Assembly: GCF_030272615.1 (NCBI RefSeq)
Contig: NC_081413.1
Location: forward strand, 338,364,802 to 338,428,801
Origin: Cryptomeria japonica
Taxonomy: Eukaryota > Streptophyta > Pinopsida > Cupressales > Cupressaceae
Direction: 5' to 3'
Length of the DNA: 64,000 bases
The notes under the pieces were generated by a model that saw only the letters and a list, made by a program, of their open reading frames with translations, was not told where the DNA came from and made no database searches. The stretch's first letter is position 1. Each line of letters starts with the position of its first letter. The position numbers were made by a program, and so were the translations under genes. Positions 33,682 through 46,005 of the stretch are shown one piece after another.

Positions 33682-36600
33682 CTACTTGCTCTGGAGCATC
33701 TTCCTTTTCCACTCCTGGAACACATCATCACTTGGCCAAGCAAAGCTAACAATCTTCTGTTTCATTCCTTCTAGCCTTTTCCAAATGGCCCTTAACTGCC
33801 CAATTTCCTTTTCTATGAAACCATAGTGTGATTTAACTTTTTCAATTTCTTCAACTGTTTGGACAAATAGGGATGTGTCATCAGTGTTAATAATTTCATT
33901 AACCCTTAAGGACAACTTGTGGTCCAACTCTTCTAGCCAGGTCTTCTCCTCTTTCAACTGAATTGGACATACAAATCCCCCTGGAAACAATTCAAACTTG
34001 TGATCTAAATATTCTTTTCTATATAATTGGGCTTTTCTTTTTACACCTGCCCTTTCGTTTGAGAGTATATTCATCTCCTTTATGAACTCACTGGTGGACC
34101 TTAGATCATCATTATCCTTTGCATCTGCATGGGATGAACACATGAGCTCCAACTCCTTACCTTTAGGCATCCAATTATTAAGGATTGGTTCCAAAGTGGC
34201 TTCATCCTCTCTAAATTTGATCAAAACATTGAGAATCCTCTTCATATTAATGTATACAATGGAGGCCTACACTGAATCGACAAACTTCAAGATTGTGGCT
34301 TTCAACTTTTCTTCATACTTGTTTCCAAACAAGGCTTGAGCTTGTTTCAACTTTTCCAACTCATGTTGGACAATTTCAGCTAATTGGAAACCAGAAGACA
34401 TAGGAAAAGGGGGATATTTTATAATGAGACTAGTAGGAGGGGGTCTTACTGGAGAGGAGGCTATCATGAGTGTAGAGGATTCACCTAGATGGTGCTGACC
34501 TACCAACTAACTCTGAAGTCTAGTAATAATGCTATCACTATTGGCTATTCCTTCTTTGGCCTCATTATAAGCCTTTAAGATGGTCTCCAATTTCAATTGG
34601 AGATTAGCTCTTTCTTTTGCTTCTTTCTCTGCTACTGCCACACTGAAATTTGCAGTTTCCAAAACTGTGCTTGCAGCTTCCACTACCCCTGTATCTTGGA
34701 CTCTCTTAACAACCATACCTCCTAAGAGACTAGAATCTGATGCACTTTTCCTCCTTTTGTTCTCATCCTTCTTCGGTGACCACATGACTAGAGAAGCATT
34801 ATCCTTGTTGAAGGTCACTCCTTCCATTGGTTTTGTTTCCTTCCTCACTACTTCAAGAACTAGAGCATCAACTATATCCCATTCAGGGAGGATTAACACA
34901 CTAGCTTTAGACACCATATCCCTTCCTTTCTCAGGGGTAATAGTGTTAAACTCTTCCATTATTTCTTTCTTTATTTCTTCTTCCACCCGATTTGCATCTC
35001 TGAGAGGTTGTTCACTCTTCCTCTGCTCACATCTGACCTTGAATTGTTCCATGTTTTGCTTCCACACAAATTGCATGAAATCCCTTATTGTAACAAAATT
35101 ACTATCAGCCAAGAATTCCTCACTAGCTTGCTTGACAGTAAGGTCTAATTCTTTTCCCCTTAGCTCACCATCAGTCAAGTTCATTTCAGCACTAGGTGGC
35201 TCTTCTGGCATCCCCTCTTGGGTCTCCTCATAGGTATAGGCAATCTCACCAAGACTCCCTAACTGTAATAATTGTTTAGCCACAGCTTGCTCATCTCCTA
35301 TGTGGATAGGGGACTGAGATGGAGAATATTGAGGTTCATCAGTTTCAACTTCCTTCCCCACTCTTTGCTTTTTAGGGGAATCTTGGATGTCAATGACATC
35401 TTCAATTGCTCTTTTCCCTCTTGAAGGGGAAGGGTCACCTATCACTGGCATCATCACAGTGTATATTGATTTCTTATACATTACATAGTCACCAGGTGGG
35501 ATAGCAAGAGCAAAGGCAGGCTTAGCTAGGACCAACTTAACCCTATCAAGATCATTTTGCATTATAGCCTCTCTTTTTTCTTTTAAGGTCTGCATGAGGT
35601 CTTCAAAATAGAGAATCAAGAATTTGATTTTCTCCTCAAAAGGGTTGAAACTGGAAAGAGGGTCATAGCTACTATCAAATTGATGGACAAAATCAAGTGC
35701 CCTCTTATATGCAACCCACTTCTCCTTCCTCAGTTCCTGCTCATCTAAGCTGAATTCATTCCAAATTAAATCTTCAGGAAACTGAAATTGATGAGGCCTA
35801 GGTTTACACATCGCCCTCTTTCTAAACATTGCATTGAAAAAGTCCTCAAGGTCTGCACATCTTGAAACTGTAGTTGACAACCTATACGGCTTAAAGAATT
35901 CTTCAAAATATTTCCAGCAACCTTTGGTGATTATAAAATGGTGGGCCATAGTGATAGTTGGGAAAATGGTCCCCTTACCCGTATTGGTCAGCTCTACCTC
36001 TTGTACTCCTCCAATTTGTCTCAATACTTCTACAATTCCTATTTTCAATGGGACCTGATAGGGCAGTAGATAGGGAGTACCTCTGAAACCATACACTCTG
36101 AAAACAATAGAAACAAGGTAGAAATACATGTCTCCCCAATTGTGAACAATCTTAATGCCCTCTACAAACTCTTTAGGTCTGAGGAATTCCAAAAGAGCCT
36201 TAGGAATCCTAGGGTTTTCTATGCATAAAAGAATTATAATCTTGGATGCAAAGCATCTATCAAACTTCAAAAAACTAGCATCTTCTCTATCCCAAGATAA
36301 AATAATGCTCCAAAGTTGGACTGGCATCTCGTCCTTATCCTTTACCTTAACCAAGTCCATTTCCTTTGCAAAGTAGTCAGCACCTTTGAACAAAAACATA
36401 TGCATTAACAGGGAATACCATCCAAATGGCCTATCTACCTTACCATTCTTTATCCCTACTAGCCCTACATGAATTGCATCAGTAAGGTATGGGGCATAAT
36501 CAAATGTTATTGCTAGGGAGGGGTTTAGAATTTTTGCAATAATTAGCATGTAATGGGTTGGCATGTTTCTCTCAGCATCTTTCCCAAAGACCTGACATAG

Positions 36601-37134
36601 TGCCCAATACATACCCTTAGCTCTTAGAATAAACACATTGAGGGATAATGGCTCCATTGTACTAGGGCCTACAACTGTCAACCCTCCTATCTTAACAAAG
36701 AATTCTTTCCATGGGCCACTCCTAAGATGATCCCTTTGTGCATTGTAGACCTGAGTTAATGACTCAATATCAATAGGCTCTATTAAATTGAAAGCCTCAC
36801 TGAGTTTAAACATGTTTCTGAATTCATCATCTTTTATTTCAATCAGGGTTGATAATTTTGCTATAGGGTCATAATTTTGTGCAATTAGGGTCAACAAATC
36901 TACATCCATGAATATGCTAGAGACCACAAGCTTCCCCACATCCAGTTCCCATATGCTATTCAAAGGGGCTGGGGAATGTCTCTGCCCAAAACATACTTTG
37001 AACATTCCTAACCCAGACATCCCTATTTTAGGGTCCCTTAACCAATTGCCTTTAACATACAGGCCATCCCCAATTCTCAGACGAGGGTTCTTTGGTACTA
37101 ATTCTTTAGCCTTAGCCCCGACATTAGTAGACAT
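33682..37134 (-). CDS. Large unknown ORF inside the LTR of B (3' LTR copy)
   Basis: An ATG at 37134 opens 875 codons without a break, to a TAG at 34509-34507. Reading continues in the same frame with one more stop (34269-34267) to 33682, about 1150 codons in all. The 5' LTR copy has CAG at the first stop and Lys at the second, so the longer frame is ancestral. Residues 1-430 look globular (many Trp, Phe, Tyr; PFGWYSLLMHMFLFKG). About 540-700 is acidic and low-complexity with a basic KRAIEDVIDIQDSPKKQR patch, possibly nuclear. The rest is predicted coiled coil. I find no RT, IN, PR, gag or transposase catalytic motif. A distant relation to putative plant transposon protein domains is possible only. 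Confidence 0.75.
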
Positions 37135-37559
37135 GGTTAACTGTTCTAAAAAATCATCACAAATATTCTTGTCCTAGTAATTCACTTTTCTTGTCAACTC
37201 TCTTCTTAGTGCCAGTTTGAATATGCAACTATACCAATTGAAACTAGCACAAACCTCTAATGAAACAATTCACACAGCAAGAATTGAAATTAGACCATAA
37301 TTATCAAGAAACGACACAAAAACTTGTTATTCACCAGAAGAAAAATTGCTCCGCAGCAATTGCTCTGCAACAAACTCTAATGAAATAATGCTAACAATCA
37401 ATTTGATGCGGACTCAAATATGGTAAGTTGGCATTTAATTTTAGGATTTAACTCCGCATGCTTCGGCCATCACCTCAAAATTGAATTCACAAACCGAATT
37501 CAAAAACAGGCTCCAACGGGTCATAACTTCTCTGAGTATTTTTCTCTATTTCGCTCTTT

Positions 37560-38655
37560 TGCTATTTCGTAGAACATAAAACCAATGCACTTTTCTTTCA
37601 TGAAGCAATTTTGGCCATTGGATTATGAGAACTTACACTACCTTTATCTCCATTTGATCTCTCTCTATTAGTGTCGGGCCATACCTTCTTTTTGCTATTT
37701 CCGGGGCTTTAACACTTGTGCACTTTTTCTTCATGAAGCAATGCCAGCCATCAAATCAAGCTTTAACTTCCCAGTCTTTAACTCCAACAACGATCATCAA
37801 TCTCACTAACTAATTGTGCCTCACCGTGACAGCTAATGGTTTTTGCCATTTCGCAGGACTTACACCACGTGCATCTTCGGGTCACGAAACGACGATGACC
37901 ATTGGATTGACCACGAGATGAATATCTTTTAACAAGCTTCAAATTGTTTCAAGTGGGCCCTTTAACTCAGAGATCACTTACATCACCTCATCACTGGTTA
38001 ACAAATGCCATGTGGCAGTAGGCCATTTGCCCTAGCAGTTCCATCGGGTTCCATTCTGAATCCGCCACGTGCTTTGCTTCACTATTCTCCACATAACTAC
38101 CAGTTGAAACAAGGTGGGCCCTCAACTACCCTTTAGAGCCACGTGTACTAGACATTTCACTATTACATTCCATGAAACACACCATCTATCCTGCCACGTC
38201 ATACTTTTGTGTGAGTGCTAGCTATCTCTCGCCATTTCATGATGACTAACTTGCGATCATCTTGTCTTTGCGAATCCACGCGGGCTGTTAGATCTCAGGA
38301 ACTTTCCTGTTGTTTATCCTTTATATGACCACCTCACCAGGGCCTACCACCTTTTCGCTACTTTGCAAAAGGTAGAACACGTGCATCTTCTAGCTACAAA
38401 TCAACGTGAACCATTGATCCTTTTCAGACCAATCACCCTTTAACCAGGGAAGTCACTTGCCTCGAGGACCCGCCACGTGTTTTCCCCATTTTGCAGGACT
38501 TACACCATGTGCATCTTATCCAAACGAAACAATGCGAGCTGCTAGATCATGATCAAGATATAGGTGTTTAATCTGATGGTCAACCCACCTCCCAGGCCCA
38601 CCTAGGCTTTTCACTACTTCGCAAATATTAACCTGCTAGCAACTTCACTTAATGA
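37560..38655 (-). promoter_or_regulatory. U3 repeat units with G-boxes in B
   Basis: About seven degenerate units of roughly 40 bp lie near 37565, 37695, 37845, 38230, 38355, 38480 and 38610. On the minus strand they read AAGATGCACGTGGTGTAAG followed by GCRAAATGGCRAAA. Five perfect CACGTG boxes occur at 37866, 38066, 38140, 38378 and 38474. CACGTG is the G-box bound by plant bZIP and bHLH factors. A candidate minus-strand TATA (CATATAAAGG) lies near 38320. Confidence 0.65.
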
Positions 38656-39159
38656 AACAATGACATCCGCAAGATTAGCAATGAGTTGCACCATATTTAC
38701 GGGGCCCGACAAACATTAGAACAAGGTAAAATAAAGGCGCATAAATTTAAAAAATTAAGGGACCGCCTAAGGAAATAACTAATGGGGGGGATACTTCTCA
38801 TGATAGACCGACCCTTCTTTAAGTGACAAAAGTAACGCATGAATAGAATCATAAGGGTTTTTCTCAAAAAAATGGAAGGGTTAGAACTCAAACTTAAACC
38901 TTCTTCTAACCTAAGATAATCAGAGGCAACAAGGCCATACCATACTCAATTTTTTGCAAACTTTTAGCCAATTATGGAACAAAGAATATCCATTTTTTAA
39001 ACAATGATAACAACAGCTCTGACTGGGAATGGTTGATCACAAGATCAACACAAGAATTTAGAAACTCTCTAGAGAAACATACCAAACACAAGCCCAAAAA
39101 CAACAAAAAAAGAAAACCTAAATATGTACAGACAAGGATCTACTATGCATGGACATTAA

Positions 39160-40520
39160 GAGAAGTAATGTTTTAGGAATTGTCCATGCACTGGAAATTT
39201 CTATACCTCACCATTCATATTCTGTGAAAAATATGAATCCTTTCCATTAAGATCATAAACAACAGAGGGGCCTATCCATAATGACTCAAATTTTTTATGT
39301 TTCCCTTTGTCTTGCCCTCTTGCATTCCATTGAAGGACCATATCACCTATCTGAAACTTCCTCAATGTGGTCCTTTTATCAAACAAATATTTGGATTGCA
39401 ATTGAATCTTCAAATTCCTCTTGTGAGCATAAGTTCTATTCTCTTCTACCTCCACCATTTGAATCATTCTATCTTCCATAGGCTCAGATAACTCCATGTC
39501 TTTAGCTTGCAGGAACTTATACACTAGAAGAAGATTGTTGACTGGTACCCTAGATTGCATACCATAGACTAGCTCAAAAGGTGAGACACCAATTGCTCTC
39601 TTAACAGTAACCCTGTCAGCCCATAAAGCTAATTTTAACTTTTGGTCCTAGGACCTTTTATTCTCTTCTAGGATTTTCTTGATAATGTTCAAGAGGCTCT
39701 TGTTACTTGATTCAGCTTGCCCATTACCCTGAGGATGGTATGGCAAAGAATATGACATAGTTATCCCATGACTGGTACAAAATTCAATGAACTCTTCTGA
39801 TCTGAAACTCATGGCATTATCCATTACTAATTTCACAGGAATACCAAACCTGGTTACGACATTATCCATAAAGAAGTCAATAAGAACCTTACTTGTGCCT
39901 CTTCTAGTGGGTATAGCTTCAATCCACTTGGTAAAATAATGAATAGCTACTATAATCCACCTATGACCTCTTCCTAATTTCTCAAAAATTTCTCCAATAA
40001 AATCAACACCCCATTGGACAAAAGGGGCTTCCACTATGACTGGGTTGAGGGGTAAAGCTCCCTCATACTTCAACTTTGATGAAAACTTCTGGCATCGGTC
40101 ACATCTCCTAACATATTCATGGGCATGTTTAAACAAAGTAGGCCAATAATATCCAGCCCGGACTATCTTACCAGCAGTTGTCTTAGTAGAGTAATGACCT
40201 CCACACACTCCATCATGCATTCCAGTTAACACTCTCTTAGCTTGGGATTCATCCAAACACATTAGCAATGCCCCATCTCTATTCCTCCAAAATAGATCAC
40301 CCCAGATGAGGTCATATTTTTGTGACTTCAACTTCAGATTTCTTCTTTGATTATGTGTCATTCCTTCTGAGAATGTTGCATCTCTTAAAAAATGTACTAC
40401 CTTTGAGTACCAACGCTGAGTTTCAATACTGGTGACCAGGACATTTTCAACTTCAACATTATTTATTTCAAAATCAACAAGGTTTGACTCAACCATAAGC
40501 TTACCAAGCCCTAAACCTCT
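39160..40520 (-). pseudogene. int: Integrase (B)
   Basis: The zinc region is intact: HDGVCGGH and RRCDRCQ. The catalytic core has D in QWGVDFIGEI, D in LVMDNAMSF and E in GQAESSNKS. The C-terminal part includes LWADRVTVKRAIGVSPFELVYG, then RKFQIGDMVLQWNARGQDKGK and the FESLWIGPSVV block, ending near 39160, about 150 bp before the LTR. One stop (39648-39650) breaks the frame; the rest of the domain continues after it. There is no chromodomain. The order (H2C2, DDE, GPF-like end) is that of Ty3/gypsy. Confidence 0.88.
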
Positions 40521-41910
40521 CACCAATCTAGTGATCTTTATTTCCAAATCAAACTCCTTGATTCTGTTTATCCATCTACATCTCTTACCTATGACCTCAA
40601 ACTGGGATAAGATATCTTTGATAGCAACATGTGGGACATAGGCAAATACTTGTGCATTTACAAGATATGGCCTGAAAGCTTTGACAACCTTGACCAAAGC
40701 ATATGTTTTCTTCTCCATGATTTCATATTTTAATTCTGCAGCTTATAAAGACTTGCTATAAAAAGCTGCAGGATGTTCATATCCTTCATTATCCTTTTGT
40801 AAAAGGACTACAACCACTGTGTGATATGAAGCAAAAGAAAACAAAGAGAAAGGCTTACTGTAGTCAAGGGACTTCAACACTGGTGCCTCCTGGATAGCCT
40901 TTTTGATCTCAGCAAAATCCTTTGAAGCTTCTTGATCCTAGCAGAAATTTGTATCCTTTTTAAGCAGTTTAATAATGGGCTTGACTATCTCTGCAAAATT
41001 TGCAATAAATCTTCTAACAAAATTACCTTTGCCCAAAAAATATTGGATACCTTTAGCATTCTTTGGTTCAGGCACATTGTGTATTGCCTCAATTCTTTCA
41101 GGGTCTATTCTTACTCCTTCTTTAGAGACAATATGCCCTAGCAGCTTCCCTTCAGTAACAACAAAATGACACTTCTTAGGATTTAAGGATACTACAAATT
41201 CTAGAGCTTTATTGAAAACCTACTCTAAGTGTCCACAGTGGTCATCCGTCCTTTTGGAAAAGCATGTCAAAGCATCTTGATATACTACCATGATAATATT
41301 GATGAATTCTTTGAAAGCTACATCCATCGCTTGCTAAAATGTAGCTCCATCATTCTTCAAACCAAAAGGCTTTCTGATATACACCTAAATTCCCCAAGGG
41401 GTGGTGAAAGTAGTTTTGAATTGTTCAGATTCCTTTACTAACACCTGTTTATAGCCTAAGAACCCATCCATCATAGACAATAGGTCACAACCAGTTACTC
41501 TTTGCAACATTGCCTCCATATTAGGAGAAGAGTAATTATCTTTCAAGGAAGCAACATTTAGGTTCCTAAAGTCCACACAGAGTCTAATGTCCCCATTCTT
41601 CTTTCTGACTGGGACCAAATTTGAGACCCATGATGAATGTCTTATAGGCTTAATAATTCCCCCCTCCCTTAACTTGGTCAGTTCTTGCTACATTTTAGAT
41701 TCTAAAAGGGGGTTAATAGGACTTTGTTTTTGTCTGAAAGGCTTAGCATCTGGAAGTAGAGGGACTTCATGCTGAAAAAGATCCTGTCTATATGCCTTTA
41801 GATCCTCATAAGACCAAGCAAAGACATGCTTATATTTCTTTAATAAATTAATAATATTTATTCTGACATGAGGAAGCAAATTTTTTCCAATATATACCAA
41901 CTTAGGGGAT
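40520..41910 (-). pseudogene. pol: Reverse transcriptase and Ty3-type RNase H (B)
   Basis: RT starts near 41900 with KHVFAWSYEDLKAYRQDLF and continues with VSNLVPVRKKNGDIRLCVDF, LLSMMDGFLGYKQV and FGLKNDGATF. The catalytic box reads YQDA instead of YxDD (near 41285), so the polymerase site is lost. LNPKKCHF and GHIVSKEG follow, then RNase H with the YSKPFSLFSFASYHTVVVVL segment (catalytic Asp not visible) and YEIMEKKTYALVKVVKAFRPYL. Stops lie near 41690, 41384, 41335, 41222, 40939 and 40745. Confidence 0.85.
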
Positions 41911-42222
41911 TATTCTGTCCCTAAGTTTACTTCCTCTAGTTCCTCTACCTTAGTGGTTGATTGTTGGTGCAAATGACTATCATTGTAACTAAACATACCT
42001 TCTAGCTCTACTAACCCTTTAGGTATTTCATTAGTGTCTAACTGAACTAAGTCATTTCCAAACATAATTTCTCTATTTTCAACCACTTCCACTAAGGCAT
42101 TGCAATCAATTTTTTGCCCATCATAGTCATCAATGCACTGTATAAACCAGAGAATATCTTCATCATCAGCAAACACTTGCCAATTATATACATTGTCAGG
42201 AATGGCAGGCCTAGCTTTTACT

Positions 42223-42645
42223 TCAAACTGTGGATATATCGGTTAGTGTTGCATCATCATTCTTTAATGCAACATTTGCTAAGAAGTCTGCCATGATATT
42301 TTTAGATCTTTCTATCCAATTTATAGAGAATGCACTAAAATGCTCAATGACATCCCATACTGCATGCTTGTATCTTTTCAATCTATCTTTCTTAGATGCA
42401 TACTTAGCTCTAACTCGAGAAAAAACTAATTCTGAGTCTCCCAACACTTTTAGCAATTGAATCCCATGCCCTTTTACAACTTCAAGCCCCAATAGAAAGG
42501 CTTCATATTCAGTTGTATTATTTGTACACTGAAAGGCTAACAAGAAGGAATACTTGAAAGTTATACCTAATGGGGATACAAAGAGAACTCGTGCTCCAGA
42601 TCCTTCTTTAGAGCAGGCTCCATCAACATACATTTCCCACAAACC
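42223..42645 (-). CDS. Archaeal-type RNase H upstream of RT (B)
   Basis: An intact 139-codon frame carries all four catalytic acids: D in MYVDGACSKEGSG, E in TTEYEAFLLGLE, D in VLGDSELVFS and D in NIMADFLANVA. This is the RNase H type known from Tat elements, where it follows the Ty3-type RNase H. Here it lies between the protease (ending 42709) and RT (starting near 41900), with an acidic linker (about 42176-41910) after it. B also has its own Ty3-type RNase H at the usual place, so the element has two. The frame is one part of the polyprotein, not a free gene. Confidence 0.88.
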   Translation of the reverse strand, partial: GLWEMYVDGACSKEGSGARVLFVSPLGITFKYSFLLAFQCTNNTTEYEAFLLGLEVVKGHGIQLLKVLGDSELVFSRVRAKYASKKDRLKRYKHAVWDVIEHFSAFSINWIERSKNIMADFLANVALKNDDATLTDISTV

Positions 42646-42705
42646 CTATTGTTGAGATTCCAATTTAGTCACAATAGAGTCAGTATTCTTCAATTGAGGT
42701 AAAAT

Positions 42706-43135
42706 TGGTTATATTCTAAAATTGTTTAGATCCACATCAATCATACAATTCAGCATACTAGGGTCTACTTTCTCAATCACCCTAGGGGCACGTGGTTCTC
42801 TATACAAATTGACTTGGTTCCCATTAATTGGGATAGTGGCATATGACAGATCTAGCTGAACATTTCCACCCACTCCTGCAGCCCACTGGCTAGACAACAA
42901 CATGCCATAGTGAGGTTTAGTGTCAGTTACAATGACATCAATCTTGTATGTTGCTTCAAGGAATGCTGCTATCTTCACTTCCACATCTTTCATTGTACCT
43001 ATTACCAACACTTCTCTGTTATCCATAGCATAACATTTCCCATACACTGTACTCATTGATAATCCTAATTCTTTCATGACACCATAGGGCATTACATTTG
43101 TAGCTGCACCAGAGTCTATCATACAATTTTTGATT
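42706..43135 (-). pseudogene. Aspartic protease (B)
   Basis: The active-site motif is intact: CMIDSGAATNVMPYGVM, with Asp-Ser-Gly. The flap side reads HYGMLLSSQWAAGVGGNVQLDLSYATIPI, which corresponds to the LGRxWL block of other gypsy proteases. It releases the mature proteins from the polyprotein. It lies directly between gag and aRNH, separated from gag by about 110 bp with stops. Confidence 0.8.
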
Positions 43136-43233
43136 AACTAGTTATTTACTAATAAAGTAACATAGAAAGGATCTACCTATGAGGGTTCTTGGGTAATAGT
43201 TGTTCCAACATATACCTCTAGGGTTTGCAGCTC

Positions 43234-46005
43234 CTAATCTTTTTCATCCTTAGTTGAACTGGAAAGTGAAGATGTGTTACTGTTAGGTATTTTAGAAAAC
43301 AAAGATAGAGTAGCCTCTCTATGTTCCTTTATTTTCAATAATTCTATCAATTGGAAAGTAACCTTCATCTGGGTGAGAGCCTGAGTCATATCAAATGTGG
43401 AATTATTAATCAACTCAGTAGTAACTTTAGCTTTCTCTGTTTTAGGCTGACTTGCCTTTTTATTTACAGCAATTCCTTGTATATCTCCAGCAGCTTTATC
43501 ATATGTACCCTCGGGTACTTCTTTTACTTGATTTTTCTTTTCTTGAACAACTTGAGGCAGGGTAGCACTATTTGATGCTTTCTTATAGGATACTTCTTTT
43601 ATAAACATGGACCTAGGTTCACCTTGATCACTATCCCTCTTGTTTCTCCTCAAATTGTAATTGTGCTTGGCTTTGGCTATGGAAGCTTTAGTGAGATTTT
43701 TTACTTCTTCATCACTAGGCCTCCTGAGATGAACTTCTTCATCTTCAATTGTTACCACATTCAAAGTGGGATGCCAATCAAGTGTTAGCTGTCCTTGGTA
43801 AGACCTCTTAGTATTCAGCACATCACATTCACTAAATTCACTTTGCAAAGACTCATCATTACTCTCTATGATAGTTTCAAACATATTTATATCAGGTTCA
43901 GCTTCTTGTCTCATGGATTCCTCAAGGGCTTGAGCTACAACACATTGATGACGAGAATGTGGCCCATCACAAACCATACACCAAGGAGTATTCTCTATGT
44001 TATGAACATTTTTTCCTTTTAAAGGATCAGCGGTATCTTGGCTCTGAGTATTTTTTGGCTTCTCATTTTGAGGCTCACCATCCTTCCAAGTAGTGTTGTA
44101 AGGCATGTCATGCAACCTAGGAGGTCTATCTTGCCAGTTGTAATGAGGTTTATCATTTTTACCTACCTTAGCAGTTAAATCCTTCATGGCAGTCACTAAT
44201 TTTTCTATTATGTCTTCTTCTTTAGCAACTTTATTAGGTTGTTGTTTTGATTCTTGCCACAATCTACCATCAGTTCTTCTCCCTAGTTTCCCATATGCTT
44301 TTCTATTGCTCTCTACAATGATGGCAATTCTAAATGCATCTCTCAGGCTATGCAGATTTTTATCCCTCAGAATATAAGCCATTTTAGAATCAAAGGCATT
44401 GTAATAAGTATTCAGGCACATGTTGTCATCTAACCTCATTACCTGATGTAGTCTATGCATTGCTTTCTGAATTTTGGCATTAAAATATGTGACAAATTCA
44501 TTGTCAGACTTTATGATATTATTGAACTCGTTGAGCATGAAGCTCACATTTGTCTTGTCACCATACTGTTCCTGAAAACAATTTTAAAAATCTTCCCAAG
44601 ACCCAATGCTATTCACAAGAAGACCTCTATACTAATCCCTTGTATCATCTACTAAGGACTGTACAAATAATTTCACGATGACGTATTAATTTACAATTTC
44701 ATAATCTTTTATCAGGTCACCAAAAGACTTCAAGTGTTCTTCTACACTAATTGTATTATTCCCAGCAAACTTGTGAAGTCTATCCCTCAATTCGGTAGGA
44801 ACATGGTTGGGGTATCCTGGGATTCCATAAAAAAAGAGCTGCCTATAAAGTTCTAGGTTAATAGGTCTTCTTTGGAATTGGTTAGCAGCATGGTTATTTC
44901 CCATGTTCATTCTGACATTGGGGCTTTGAGTCATAGAGATCTGATTACTTTGGTTAGTAACAGGGGCTTGATTGGCTGTGGTAATGCTAATATGCAAAGT
45001 TGGATGAATTTTAACAGGGGGGAATGAAGCTTGCTCAGGAGCAGGTTTATTTTGATCTATTGAGGGAAATATGATAGGAGGCGCTTTCAGATAGCTAATA
45101 TTTCTTTTAACTTCTTGGTTAGCTGCTTCTAATTCAGCCTTTTCTAACTCCATTTGCAAATATTCCTTCTCTTTCCTCATTCTTTCCATCTCTCTTTCAT
45201 GTGCTGATAGCATGTGATAGATCTCCACTGTAGTCTTAGATCCAGACCCACCTTACATGCATTTCTGCTTTCCTTTGTCAACATCATTTCTAACAAGTTG
45301 TGGGTCACTAAGAACTTCCCTACTTGGTTGCACTACTGACTTGTATGCTGTTTTGGTCTTGGGAACTAAAATTTCCCTAATCACAGGACCTTCATCCTCA
45401 CTCTTGGCCTTTTCTTGGGCAAGCAACTCAAGGTCAACAATTTGTCTTAGGAGCCTGTCTCTCTCCATCAATTTTTCCTTTACTTCTCTCAGCTTATTTT
45501 CTTCCTTTTGTGCTCTTAAGGAGATCAAATGATGGACTCTTCTATTCAGGTCCTCTATTTCTTGGGATACTTTATCTTCACTAGGGAAGATTTCTTCAGA
45601 GTCTGATATATTGAATTGGTCAATATCAATCAAACTAATGTTTCCATCAATTGTCCTAGGTACAAAATCTCTTACTATGTTCGAACTACTTCTCTCTTTC
45701 CCAGAAAAACTAGCATGGAATATCCCTTGATTTGAAAAATGGACATCTTCTATATTCCCAAATAAACTAGAACGGAAACCTAAAACATCATGCTCAGATT
45801 CGCGGGAAGAAGAATTTGAATTTGCATAGATAGGTCTCTCAGATTTCTTACCCGTATTGGTGCTTTTCTACACCCAGGAAGCATTAGATGGCTCATGTAC
45901 CACTGATCTTTTCTAACCTCTACGTGACTATTCAAGTAGTCCCTCCTGCAATGTCTCATCAGGATGATTCTTTATGAAAGACCTGGTGTTCTTTCCTCCC
46001 TGCAT
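43234..46005 (-). pseudogene. gag: Gag (B)
   Basis: An ATG at 46005 starts the likely gag, 270 bp after the primer site. Open pieces 45633-45253 and 45228-44686 are coiled-coil-rich with a Gln/Asn/Pro-rich spacer. The capsid part contains LRDRLHKFAGNNTISVEEHL and continues as 44547-43234 through MLNEFNNIIKSDNEFVTYF. One knuckle, CMVCDGPHSRHQC, is slightly short (CX2CX3HX4C). The C-terminal 250 residues are Lys/Glu-rich. Stops near 45920, 45910, 45860, 45250, 44685 and 44635 interrupt it. Confidence 0.75.

Larger units (their letters stand above)
32731..39012 (-). repeat. 3' LTR of B (about 6.3 kb)
   Basis: Its left end TGTTAGTCTC (minus strand ...GACTAACA) is identical to the LTR end at 46298, next to the primer site. 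The right end (minus TGTTATCA) is placed where similarity to F begins and where the IN coding region has just ended. Colinearity with the 5' LTR is visible from 32731 to about 35765 (versus 46298-49366) and from about 35767 to 35990 (versus 63778-64000). Contents on the minus strand: 1.9 kb promoter-like region, a very large ORF, then about 0.95 kb of non-coding DNA. Confidence 0.85.

Noticed and set aside
34580-35233. Plus-strand open frame of 217 codons
   Set aside because: It is the antisense shadow of the LTR ORF of B; a similar shadow appears in the other LTR copy at 48185-48595.
33682-37134. Claim that selection kept the LTR ORF open
   Set aside because: The two copies have several independent stops and a 19-bp deletion, about what neutral decay at this divergence would give; 875 open codons in one copy is not enough evidence.
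38697-38891. Minus-strand frame of 64 codons in the U3 of B
   Set aside because: Short, with no homolog kept in F; probably chance.
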